From Thermoplasmata archaeon (GTDB taxonomy: Archaea; Thermoplasmatota; Thermoplasmata; Lutacidiplasmatales; UBA184), in assembly GCA_021819135.1 (NCBI GenBank), contig JAKASE010000014.1:1-56242 (forward strand): a DNA stretch of 56,242 bases, read 5' to 3'. The first letter of the stretch is position 1. The number at the start of each line of letters is the position of its first letter. Below are positions 41,971 to 49,992 of the stretch, in pieces. The position numbers and the translations under genes were made by a program. The notes under the pieces are model-generated. The model worked only from the letters and a program-made list of their open reading frames with translations, was not told where the DNA came from and did not search any database.

Positions 41971-43929
41971 CTACCTCCCGTCGGTCGTCAGGGGGTGGAC
42001 CGCTCGCTCGAGGACCTCCGCCGGAAGCCGGAGCCCCTGAAGGGCGGCAAGGAATCGCGGATCGCCCCGGATCGGATCGAACGCCGGGCTCGAGTAGCGC
42101 AGCCAGAGCCCGCTCTCCCCTTCCCTCTTCAGCGTTTCGAGGAGCGTGAGGGCCTTCTCCTTCTCTCCGATGACCGAGTACAACATGGCGACGAAGTCGT
42201 TCGATACGAACTCGTGGGGAGCACCCCCTTCGAGCTCCGCCAGGAGCGCGCGCGCCTCCTGAGGCTCCCCGATCATCGCGAGGACGATGGCACGCCCGAC
42301 CCGGACGAGGAGGGCGGTCGGGGGCCCCGCGAGCTCGAGTTCACGGTGGGCCTCGACCGTCCGTCGGTCCATCGCGTACCGCACCGCAAACGCGACGTGG
42401 GTCATTCTCGGCGACGGATCCTCCGGTAGCAGCTCGCGAAGCCGTGCCTGGGCGTCGGCCACCGAGTGGTGCATCAGGGCGATATCGACCAGCAACCACC
42501 GGGGGGTCGCGGACTTGGGGTCGGTCTCGACGGCCATACGGAGCTGGTGCTCCGCCTCGGGGAAGCGCCCGAGGACCCGCAGGAGCGTCGAATAGCTCAC
42601 CCGGGCCATGGTATTGCTCGGGTTGAGCGTGATCGCCCGCTCGAATTCCCGCTCCGCACGGGGCCAGTCGTGGTCGGCCTGCATCGCGAGGTTCCCGAGG
42701 GCGGAGTGGGCCTCGGAGAGCTCCGGGTCGAGCTCGAGCGCGCGGGTGATGAGCGCCCGGGCCCGATCGAGCCCTTCGTGGTGCGGCAGGTAGTCTCCGG
42801 CGGCCTGAACGAAGCGATGACCGAGTTGCGCGTAGGCGAGGGCGAACTCGGGGTCCCGCCGGATCGCCTCCTCGAGCATCTCGATCGATTCCCGGAACCA
42901 GCGGTGGTCCAGCTCGTCGGCGCGAAGGATCGCGCGGAGGTAGAGCTCGTACGCCGCGAGGTCCGATGTGGGGGATCGTCGGATGAACTCGCGGGCACGG
43001 TCCGACAGTTCGACCCGGATCGCCTTGGCCGTGCTCTCCGCGACCTCGGTCTGGATGGCGAAGACGTCCGACAGTTCGCGGTCGTACCGCTCCGACCAGA
43101 CGTGCTCCTGGCTCGGCACGTCGATGAGCTGCAGCGTGATGCGCAACCGGTCGCCCGCCTTGCGCACGCTCCCCTCGAGGATCGATCCCACGCCGAGCTC
43201 GCTCCCGATCTGGGCGACCGACTTCGCGCTCGACTTGTACGGGACGACGGAGGTACGGGCGATCACGCGGAGCCCGGGGATCTTGGAGAGGACGGCGATC
43301 AGCTCCTCCGTGAGCCCGTCGGCGAAGTACTCGTCCTTCGCGTCGGGGCTGATGTTCGCGAGCGGGAGCACCGCGAGCCGCGGGTGCGCCGCACGGGAGG
43401 GCGCCGCGGCCGCCCCGGGAACCCCGACGCGATAGAGCCCGATCGGCTCGCTCACTCCCTTCAGGACCTGGGGTCCGAGGGGCTCGAGACCGTAGTGGAC
43501 CTTGTTCCGGACCTGGTTATACACCGATTCCGAGATCACGATCCCCCCGGCTTCCGCGGCCGACTCGACCCGGGCGGCGACGTTGACCGCGTCGCCGAAG
43601 ATGTCCTGGTCCCGCCGCTGGACGTCTCCGAGGTGCACACCGACCCGGAGGCGGAGCGCGACGACCCCGGGCCGGGCGTTGCGGTCGAGGACCTGCTTCT
43701 GGAGCTCGACGGCCGACTCGATCGCATCGAGGGCGCTCGGTAACTCGAGGAGGAGGCCGTCGCCCGTGGACTTCACGAGCCGTCCATGATGGGCCTCGAC
43801 GATCGGCCGGGCGATGCGCTCCTGCTCCTCGATCAGGGCGAGGGCGGTACGCTCGTCCGTCTGGGCAAGATGGGTGGAATCCACCATGTCGGTGAACATG
43901 ATGGCCGCCAGCTGCCGGCTCGCTGCCAC
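41971..43929 (-). CDS. Class III nucleotidyl cyclase with TolB/FlgO-like and TPR regions
   Basis: The product is 652 residues. Cyclase domain (1-170): metal Asp D14 in IMFTDMVDST, K53 and metal D57 in KSTGDGLL, D113 in FGDAVNVAAR, N116 and R120. The Lys/Asp pair is the adenine-selecting combination, so cAMP is the expected product. Residues ~183-330 (RLAVLPLANISPDAKDEYFA...) form the TolB/FlgO-like domain often attached to such cyclases in proteobacteria. The rest is a TPR array. The GTG at 43929 gives the classic AASRQLAAIMFTDM start, about 27 bases behind a T-rich box. It is divergent from a cNMP-binding gene. Class III cyclases are rare in archaea. Confidence 0.85.
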   Translation of the reverse strand: MAASRQLAAIMFTDMVDSTHLAQTDERTALALIEEQERIARPIVEAHHGRLVKSTGDGLLLELPSALDAIESAVELQKQVLDRNARPGVVALRLRVGVHLGDVQRRDQDIFGDAVNVAARVESAAEAGGIVISESVYNQVRNKVHYGLEPLGPQVLKGVSEPIGLYRVGVPGAAAAPSRAAHPRLAVLPLANISPDAKDEYFADGLTEELIAVLSKIPGLRVIARTSVVPYKSSAKSVAQIGSELGVGSILEGSVRKAGDRLRITLQLIDVPSQEHVWSERYDRELSDVFAIQTEVAESTAKAIRVELSDRAREFIRRSPTSDLAAYELYLRAILRADELDHRWFRESIEMLEEAIRRDPEFALAYAQLGHRFVQAAGDYLPHHEGLDRARALITRALELDPELSEAHSALGNLAMQADHDWPRAEREFERAITLNPSNTMARVSYSTLLRVLGRFPEAEHQLRMAVETDPKSATPRWLLVDIALMHHSVADAQARLRELLPEDPSPRMTHVAFAVRYAMDRRTVEAHRELELAGPPTALLVRVGRAIVLAMIGEPQEARALLAELEGGAPHEFVSNDFVAMLYSVIGEKEKALTLLETLKREGESGLWLRYSSPAFDPIRGDPRFLAALQGLRLPAEVLERAVHPLTTDGR

Positions 43930-44101
43930 ACCGGGGCGAGGGCCGCCGTCCACAAAAAGGTCGGCGTCTCGCCCCGGACCCGGTCCACCCGCGCCGACGT
44001 CGCCCTTGCCTCGCGCCGCATGGCCGGGGCCGTGGGGTCCCGGCCCCCGGCTCGGAACGGTCCGCCCTATCCCCCTCGCGGCGGGGGAGCCGACGCTCAG
44101 G

Positions 44102-44109
44102 GCTATATC
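44102..44109 (+). promoter_or_regulatory. TATA box of the cNMP-binding protein gene
   Basis: GCTATATC is centred 26-27 bases before the GTG at 44132 and is a good archaeal TATA, supporting a leaderless start. Confidence 0.55.
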
Positions 44110-44131
44110 CCGGCAGTCGGTCAGCCGTCGC

Positions 44132-44572
44132 GTGCCCGTCTTCCAAGGAAAGGCCGCGAACGAGAGCGCCCAGTTGCTCGGCAAGGTTCCGATCTTCGCG
44201 AGCGCCAGCGAGCGGGAGCTGAAGCATCTCGCTCGGGATGGCGCGGAGCGAACGTACAAGGAGGGCGCCGCCGTCGTCTCGCAGGGCGAGAAGGGGATCG
44301 GCCTCTACCTCGTGCTGGACGGCAAGGTCGAGGTCCGGCGCAAGGGCCGCCGCCTCGCCACGCTCGGCCCGGGTCAGTTCTTCGGAGAGATGTCGATCTT
44401 TGATGACCAGCCGCGTTCGGCGGACGTCGTGGCCGTCGTCCCCACCCGATGCCTCGTCCTCTCGAAGTGGGAGTTCTGGGGCTACGCGAACCACCACACG
44501 GGGCTGCTTCGCGGGATGCTCGAGGAGATGGCCCGCCGCCTGCGGGCCACGGACCAGGCCCTATCGGAGTAG
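44132..44572 (+). CDS. Stand-alone cyclic-nucleotide-binding domain protein
   Basis: The product is 146 residues, a single cNMP-binding beta-barrel with flanking helices. The phosphate-binding cassette FGEMSIFDDQPRSADV (84-99) keeps both key residues: E86 for the ribose hydroxyl and R95 for the cyclic phosphate. LLGKVPIFASASERELKHLA is the typical N-terminal helix pair. There is no helix-turn-helix, kinase or channel part, so it must act through a partner. The start GTG 44132 fits the TATA at 44102-44109. It lies back to back with the nucleotidyl cyclase, the likely source of its ligand. Confidence 0.87.
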   Translation: MPVFQGKAANESAQLLGKVPIFASASERELKHLARDGAERTYKEGAAVVSQGEKGIGLYLVLDGKVEVRRKGRRLATLGPGQFFGEMSIFDDQPRSADVVAVVPTRCLVLSKWEFWGYANHHTGLLRGMLEEMARRLRATDQALSE

Positions 44573-44630
44573 CGGGCCGGGGCGTCCCGATCGGCCCGCG
44601 CCCTCCCGGGGACCCGCCCGGTCGATCGGT

Positions 44631-46721
44631 TCAGCGTCGCGGCAGCTTCCCGTCGACCAGGAGCGGGAGCGCGCGTCGGCGAATCCCCGAGGCGTCGAAG
44701 ATCGCGTTCGCGATCGCCGGCGCCACCGCGATCATCGGGGTCTCGCCTCCGCCGACCGGCGGGAGGTCCTTCCGGTCGATCAGGATCGTGTCGAGCTCGG
44801 GGAGGTCGGAGAACCGGGGGACCCGGTACTGCGAGAGACGGGGGTTCAGGATGCGACCGTCGCGGAAGTGGATCGATTCGAACAGCGCTCCGCCGATGGC
44901 CATCATCGCCGCCCCCTCGACCTGGTTCCTCAGGTTCTCCGGGTGAACGATCGCCCCCGCCTCGAACGCGGTGACGAGGCGGTCGACGTGGACCGACCGA
45001 TCCGCGCCGACCGACACCTCGGCGACCGTCGCCACGCGCCCCTCCTTCTCGAGCCCGACCGCGAGGCCGTGACCTCTTCCCGCCGAACGGACCCATCCGC
45101 TCCAGCCGGCCCGCTCGGCGGCGCTCCGTAGGACCGCGAGCAGCCGTTCGTCCTCGAGGTTCCGCTCCCGGAAGGCGAGCGGATCGATCTCGGCGAGCCC
45201 GGCCAGCTCGTCGATCGCGACCTCCCGCGCGAAGTTGTTCGTGTTCGCCGCCAGCGATCGGTACGCGCCCTGGGGTAGCGGGGAGACGGACAGTTCGTTG
45301 TCGATGCGGTAATCCCTGACGCGGTACGGCGAGCCGAGCCCGGCGGACCCGGCGTTCACATTGTGGAACACCCAGGCCGCCAGCCGCCCGTCGCGGTTCA
45401 CGGCGGCACGGACGTCGATGAGGGCCATCGGCCGGAAGTAGCCGAACCGGAACTCCTCCTCGCGGGAGAACGTGACCGCGACCGGAGCACCGGCCGCCCG
45501 CGCGAGGCGGGCCGCCGCCAGGGACACGTCGCCCCCGTGCTTCCCTCCGAACCCGGAACCGGTGTACGGAACGATCACGCGGACGTCCTCGACCGCGAGC
45601 CCGAGCGCCTCGGCCACGTGATCCCGTGCGCGGAACGGCGTCTGGGTCCCGACCCAGACGGTGAGTCGGGGGCCGGTCCACTCCGCGACGGCCGTTCTCG
45701 TCTCGAGGGGAACGTGGGCGATGTACGCGGTGCGGTACGTGACCTCGATCGATCGGTCGGCGTGGGCGAGGATCCCGTCGGGGTCGCCGTCGGAGTCCGA
45801 CCGCACCTCCCAGCCATCGCCGTTCCGCGGGTGGGCCCGCAGGAACGCCTCGGCCTCGTCCTCGCGGGGCTGGGGCGACTCCTCCCACTCGGCCTCGACG
45901 TCCGCCAGGGCCGCACGCGCCTCGAAGGGCGACGGCGCCACCACCCCCGCGAACTCCCCCTCCCGGACGAAGCGGACGCCCGGCCTCGCCTCCGCCCTCG
46001 CTCCATCGACCCGTACGAGCCGGGCCCCGATCCTCGGAGGGCGAAGGATCGCCCCCCAGTGCATGGCCGGGAGCCTCAGGTCCGAGACGAACGTCCGCCG
46101 CCCGGTGACGACGTCCCGGGCGTGGGGGTCGAGCGCCGGATGGCCGGCCACGCGCCAGTCCTCCGCTCGGGTCAGGGGTGGAGTCGGGCCCACCGGGACG
46201 ACCTCCCGCCGACCGCGGACCAGTTCGGCGTACGGCGTCCCCCGCGAGCGGCCGGGCGGGCGGACCTCGCCATCGACCGCCTCTCCCGGGGTCCCGGACC
46301 CACCCGCGGCCATGGAGGCTCGCTCGATCAGGGCCGCCCGGGCCGTGGCCGCCACCTCACGGAGCGCCGGCAGCGCATCCGGCATCGAGCGGCTGCCGAA
46401 CGTTCCCATGTCCCACGGGCAGAGGTCCGTGTCCCCCATCACGAGCTCGACGCGCTCGAGCGGGACCCGAAGCTCCTCGGCGACCGCGAGCGAAAGCGCG
46501 GTCCGGGTCCCCTGCCCGACCTCGACCTTCCCCGTGAAAGCCCGGATCCGACCGTCCGGGGCGATGTGGATCCACGCGGAGGGCGGGGAGAAGCCCCGCT
46601 CCGGTCCTTTCGACCGCAGGGGGACCCGGTGGACGACCAGCCCCTCGCCGAGAACGTCGAAGTAGTCCCGTTCCGAAGGAGGGGTCCGGTCCCACGGACG
46701 CTTGGGTCGTGGCGGGAGCAT
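44631..46721 (-). CDS. Molybdenum hydroxylase, molybdopterin-binding large subunit
   Basis: The product is 696 residues of the xanthine-dehydrogenase/aldehyde-oxidase family, closest in layout to isoquinoline 1-oxidoreductase-type two-subunit enzymes. It shows GKVEVGQGTRTALSLAVAEE, PYTGSGFGGKHGGD, PQGAYRSLAANTNNFA, and near the C-terminus the catalytic Glu in PVGGGETPMIAVAPAIANAI. No signal peptide is obvious. It is one base behind the 2Fe-2S subunit gene. No FAD subunit is adjacent, so electrons must leave by another carrier. The substrate is unknown. Confidence 0.85.
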   Translation of the reverse strand: MLPPRPKRPWDRTPPSERDYFDVLGEGLVVHRVPLRSKGPERGFSPPSAWIHIAPDGRIRAFTGKVEVGQGTRTALSLAVAEELRVPLERVELVMGDTDLCPWDMGTFGSRSMPDALPALREVAATARAALIERASMAAGGSGTPGEAVDGEVRPPGRSRGTPYAELVRGRREVVPVGPTPPLTRAEDWRVAGHPALDPHARDVVTGRRTFVSDLRLPAMHWGAILRPPRIGARLVRVDGARAEARPGVRFVREGEFAGVVAPSPFEARAALADVEAEWEESPQPREDEAEAFLRAHPRNGDGWEVRSDSDGDPDGILAHADRSIEVTYRTAYIAHVPLETRTAVAEWTGPRLTVWVGTQTPFRARDHVAEALGLAVEDVRVIVPYTGSGFGGKHGGDVSLAAARLARAAGAPVAVTFSREEEFRFGYFRPMALIDVRAAVNRDGRLAAWVFHNVNAGSAGLGSPYRVRDYRIDNELSVSPLPQGAYRSLAANTNNFAREVAIDELAGLAEIDPLAFRERNLEDERLLAVLRSAAERAGWSGWVRSAGRGHGLAVGLEKEGRVATVAEVSVGADRSVHVDRLVTAFEAGAIVHPENLRNQVEGAAMMAIGGALFESIHFRDGRILNPRLSQYRVPRFSDLPELDTILIDRKDLPPVGGGETPMIAVAPAIANAIFDASGIRRRALPLLVDGKLPRR

Positions 46722-46722
46722 C

Positions 46723-47238
46723 TCAGGGACCTCGCATCCGATCGCCGCGGGCGATCTCCGAGGCCCGCCGGACGGCCCGGACGATGCGGGCGTTCGCTCC
46801 GCACCGACAGAGGTGGGGTTCGAGCGCCTCCCGGATATCGGCCTCCGAGGGGTCGGGGTTCCGATCCAAGAGCGCAGTGGCCCGCACCACCATTCCGGGG
46901 GTGCAGAAGCCGCACTGGAACGCCCCCGTCTCCACGAACGCTTGCTGGGCCGGGTTCAGCCGATCCCCCGTCGCCATGCCCTCGATCGTCCGGACATCGG
47001 CGCCCTGGAGCTCCCGTATCGGGACCTGGCACGCCGGGGTCGGGGTCCCGTCGACGAGCACCGTGCACGCTCCGCACTCCCCCTCCCCGCATCCGTACTT
47101 GGTGCCGGTGCGACCGAGATCGACCCGCAGCGCCTCGAGGAGGTGGCGCTCGGGGGATCCCGATACGGTCACCGGTTCCCCGTTGACCGTCAGCCGTACC
47201 CCGCGCGCGGCTCTGCCCCCCGCGCCCTTACCGGCCAT
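46723..47238 (-). CDS. Molybdenum hydroxylase, [2Fe-2S] small subunit
   Basis: The product is 171 residues. A plant-type [2Fe-2S] site uses C50, C55, C58 and C70 (GCGEGECGACTV...C). The second, helical [2Fe-2S] site uses C109, C112, C144 and C146 (QCGFCTPG...CRCG). These clusters carry electrons from the molybdenum site in the large subunit encoded next. A CCCTTTTGG patch lies about 28 bases before the ATG. Together the pair matches the IorAB layout. Confidence 0.92.
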   Translation of the reverse strand: MAGKGAGGRAARGVRLTVNGEPVTVSGSPERHLLEALRVDLGRTGTKYGCGEGECGACTVLVDGTPTPACQVPIRELQGADVRTIEGMATGDRLNPAQQAFVETGAFQCGFCTPGMVVRATALLDRNPDPSEADIREALEPHLCRCGANARIVRAVRRASEIARGDRMRGP

Positions 47239-47293
47239 GTCGGATGACCCCGCACGGCCCCAAAAGGGTCGCGGGGCGACGGCCCGGAACGGT

Positions 47294-47803
47294 CTAGTCG
47301 CCGGGGACCGAGCGGTTCGGGGTGGGCGACGGGCGCCCCGGACCGCGGACGATCAGCACCGAACCGCGGGCGTGGTGGAGAATGCCGTCAGAGACGCTGC
47401 CGAGGAAGAGACGCCCGGCCTCGGAGAGGGCGCGGCCGCCGGCCACAATGAGGTCGGGAGGGTGCTCTTCGGCGTAGGCGAGGATCCGCTCGACCGGCCG
47501 GCCCTTGAGCAACTGGGTCTCGACGTGCCGAACGCCTCGGCCTTCGAGCAATGCCTTGGCCCGGACCAGCTCGCCCTCCGCCGCTTCGACCGTCTGGTCT
47601 ACGCTCGCGCCGGCCGGGAGGAGGAGCCCATAGGCGAGCCGGGCCGTGTCGAGCACGAACACGATCGTGACAGACACCTCCGTGCGTCCGGTGATCTCGG
47701 CAACGATGTCGAGGGCGGCCGTCGCCTCGGGCGAGCCATCGTACGCCAGCAGCACCGACCGAAGGGCCATCGTCACCGCGAGCGAACGGGGGGAGATAGC
47801 CAT
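47294..47803 (-). CDS. Universal stress protein (UspA family)
   Basis: The product is 169 residues. It has the Usp fold with SVLLAYDGSPEATAALDIVA at the start of the core, DLIVAGGRALSE, and the ATP-binding G2xG9xGS-like tail LFLGSVSDGILHHARGSVLI. The ATG at 47803 is 24-25 bases from the shared AT-rich box at 47823-47830; an internal ATG at 47770 would shorten it by 11 residues. It is divergent from a sugar nucleotidyltransferase. Confidence 0.85.
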   Translation of the reverse strand: MAISPRSLAVTMALRSVLLAYDGSPEATAALDIVAEITGRTEVSVTIVFVLDTARLAYGLLLPAGASVDQTVEAAEGELVRAKALLEGRGVRHVETQLLKGRPVERILAYAEEHPPDLIVAGGRALSEAGRLFLGSVSDGILHHARGSVLIVRGPGRPSPTPNRSVPGD

Positions 47804-47822
47804 TCCCGCGGGCCCGAAGGGG

Positions 47823-47830
47823 GATAAATG
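47823..47830. promoter_or_regulatory. Shared AT-rich box between usp and the nucleotidyltransferase
   Basis: GATAAATG (plus strand; CATTTATC on the minus) is the only AT-rich patch in the 56-base divergent spacer. It is about 24 bases from the minus-strand ATG (47803) and 33 from the plus-strand ATG (47860), so one TATA may serve both directions. Confidence 0.45.
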
Positions 47831-47859
47831 ACCCGGAGGTCGCTGCCGGCGCCACGACG

Positions 47860-48834
47860 ATGAAGGCGCTCGTCCTGATCGGGGGGTTCGGCACCCGGCT
47901 GCGCCCGGTGACCTACACGGTCCCGAAGCAGTTGATCCCGATCGCGGGGAAACCGATGCTCTACCACGTCCTCGACCTCCTGCCGCCGGACGTGGAGGAG
48001 GTCGTCCTCGCGACCGGCTACAAGGCCGACCTGATCGACGCCTACGTGCGCGCCCACCCGCCGCGGTGGCCGGTCCGTACGGTCTCGGAGGCGGAACCGC
48101 TCGGGACCGGCGGCGGGATGAAGAACGCCGGGGACGGCATGTCCGATCCGTTCTATCTTCTGAACTCCGACGTGATCGCGTCGGTGGACCTCCGCGCGCT
48201 CGCCGAGCGCCAGCACGATCGCGGCGGGATCGGGACGATGACGCTCGCCGAGGTGGAGGACACGAAGCCTTACGGGGTGGCCGCCCTCGGCGAGGGAGAC
48301 CGGATCACGGAGTTCGTCGAGAAGCCGGAGCCCGAGAACGCCCCCTCGCACTGGATCAACGCGGGGATCGCGGTCTGGCAGCGCGAGGTCCTCGACGCGA
48401 TCCCGGCCGGTCGGGCGGTGAGCTTCGAGAAGGAGGTCGTTCCGGGTCTCCTGCCCCGCGGACTCTACGGGTTCCGTCTCACGGGGTACTGGGACGATGC
48501 CGGCACCCCCGAACGCCTCCTGCGGTCCCAACGCCTCCTCTTCGAGGGAGGGCGGGGCGGGAAGGGCACCGTCCCCACCGGTTCGTTCGGTACCGGCCCG
48601 ATCGCCGTGCTTCCCGGCGCGACCGTTCGGGGCGCATCGTTCGGCCGGTTCGTCACCGTCGGGGCGGGGGCGGTCGTGGATTCGGGAGCGTACGTTGAGA
48701 ACTCCATCCTCATGGACGGGGCGCACGTCGATCGCGATGCGACGGTCTCCGGATGCCTTCTCGGACCCCGGTCCCGAGTGCATCCCGGGCACCGTATCAC
48801 CGGTGTGGTGCTCGGGGAGCACGGCGAGGCCTGA
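47860..48834 (+). CDS. Sugar-phosphate nucleotidyltransferase
   Basis: The product is 324 residues. The N-terminal nucleotidyltransferase domain has LIGGFGTRLRPVTYTVPKQL with the signature GTRLRP and catalytic Lys, then GTGGGMKNAG, LLNSDVIA (metal Asp) and EKPEPENAPS. The last ~90 residues form a left-handed beta-helix with hexapeptide repeats (PGATVRGASFGRFVTVGAGA). It probably makes GDP-mannose, UDP- or dTDP-glucose from NTP and sugar 1-phosphate; specificity is open. No glycosyltransferase is nearby. Confidence 0.87.
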   Translation: MKALVLIGGFGTRLRPVTYTVPKQLIPIAGKPMLYHVLDLLPPDVEEVVLATGYKADLIDAYVRAHPPRWPVRTVSEAEPLGTGGGMKNAGDGMSDPFYLLNSDVIASVDLRALAERQHDRGGIGTMTLAEVEDTKPYGVAALGEGDRITEFVEKPEPENAPSHWINAGIAVWQREVLDAIPAGRAVSFEKEVVPGLLPRGLYGFRLTGYWDDAGTPERLLRSQRLLFEGGRGGKGTVPTGSFGTGPIAVLPGATVRGASFGRFVTVGAGAVVDSGAYVENSILMDGAHVDRDATVSGCLLGPRSRVHPGHRITGVVLGEHGEA

Positions 48835-48954
48835 CGCCCAGATTCTACGACGACCCGCCGTTCCTATCGACCGGGCCACGACAGATCTCGGTGCGACGGA
48901 GGACCGTCCCCCCTCGACCGCTCGGCCGGAGCGAACCGCGTCGGTGAGGCCGGC

Positions 48955-49992
48955 TCAGAAGCTGGGGCCGGTGACCACGACCTTGAGCGCGCGGTCCGGG
49001 TGGGATGCGGTCTCGAACGCCTCCGGCATCGACTCGAGCGGGATCCGGTGGCTGACGAGGTCCGCGAGCGAGAGCTCACCTGAGGCGACCCGGCGATGGA
49101 CCTCGGCGATGTCCGGCTCGGTCGTCGCGTACGACGGGATGACCCGGATCCCCCGGAGGTAGAGGTCCTGCAGGTCGGCCTCGAGCCGGCTTCCCGCCTC
49201 GGGGAGCCCGAACAGGTTCACCGTCCCGCCCCGGCGGACGAGCTCCGTCGCGGCCCGGGTCACGCTCGGGTGCCCGGTCGCGACGACCGCGAGATCGACG
49301 CCGCGTCCCTCGGTCGCTCGGTCGATGGCCGCCCGGGCCGCCCCCTGCACGCGGGGATCGACGGCGACGTCGATGCCGCCCCGCTCGGCCGCCGAGCGGC
49401 GGAGCGGGGAGACCTCCGTGCCCGCGACCCATGCCGCCCCGAGGCTCTTCAGGATCCGCGCGTAGAGAAGGCCGACCGGTCCGAGCCCGAGGACGAACAC
49501 GCGGGCCTTCGGGGGGAGCCCGATCCTCCGGATCGCGGTGAGCGCGCAGCCCGCCGGCTCGAGGAGCGCGCCGGTCGCCCAGTCGACCGACGGGTCGAGC
49601 CGGAGGACCGCCCTTCGCGCGACGTTCTCCTTCGGGACCCGGAACGTCTCGGCGAACCCGCCGGGGTCGATGTTCGTGCGCGAGTACGTCGGGCAGAACG
49701 TGAAGTCCCCGCGCGCGCAGACCTCGCAGGCGTAGCACGGCACGTGGTGGTGCACGAAGACCCGGTCCCCGACCGCGAGCCCTTCGACGCCCGCGCCGAC
49801 CGACGCGATCCGCCCGACCGGCTCGTGGCCGAGGATCCCGGCGGACCGGTAGTTCCCGCGGAGCTTCTCGAGGTCGGTGCCGCAGACGCCGCAGGCGGCG
49901 AGCGACACCGTCACCTCGCCCGGGCCGGCGGTCGGCTCGGGGGCCTCGATGACCGATACCGCTCCGGTACCCGTGAGCTGTCCGAACTTCAT
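48955..49992 (-). CDS. Zinc-dependent alcohol dehydrogenase (MDR family)
   Basis: The product is 345 residues. Catalytic zinc ligands are in ACGVCGTDLEK and GHEPVG; the structural zinc loop CYACEVCARGDFTFC has four cysteines. The Rossmann motif is VFVLGLGPVGLLYARI. It resembles threonine/sorbitol/glucose dehydrogenases; the substrate is not decided by sequence. The start ATG 49992 overlaps the aminotransferase stop (ATGA), so the two are an operon and may share a pathway. Confidence 0.88.
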   Translation of the reverse strand: MKFGQLTGTGAVSVIEAPEPTAGPGEVTVSLAACGVCGTDLEKLRGNYRSAGILGHEPVGRIASVGAGVEGLAVGDRVFVHHHVPCYACEVCARGDFTFCPTYSRTNIDPGGFAETFRVPKENVARRAVLRLDPSVDWATGALLEPAGCALTAIRRIGLPPKARVFVLGLGPVGLLYARILKSLGAAWVAGTEVSPLRRSAAERGGIDVAVDPRVQGAARAAIDRATEGRGVDLAVVATGHPSVTRAATELVRRGGTVNLFGLPEAGSRLEADLQDLYLRGIRVIPSYATTEPDIAEVHRRVASGELSLADLVSHRIPLESMPEAFETASHPDRALKVVVTGPSF

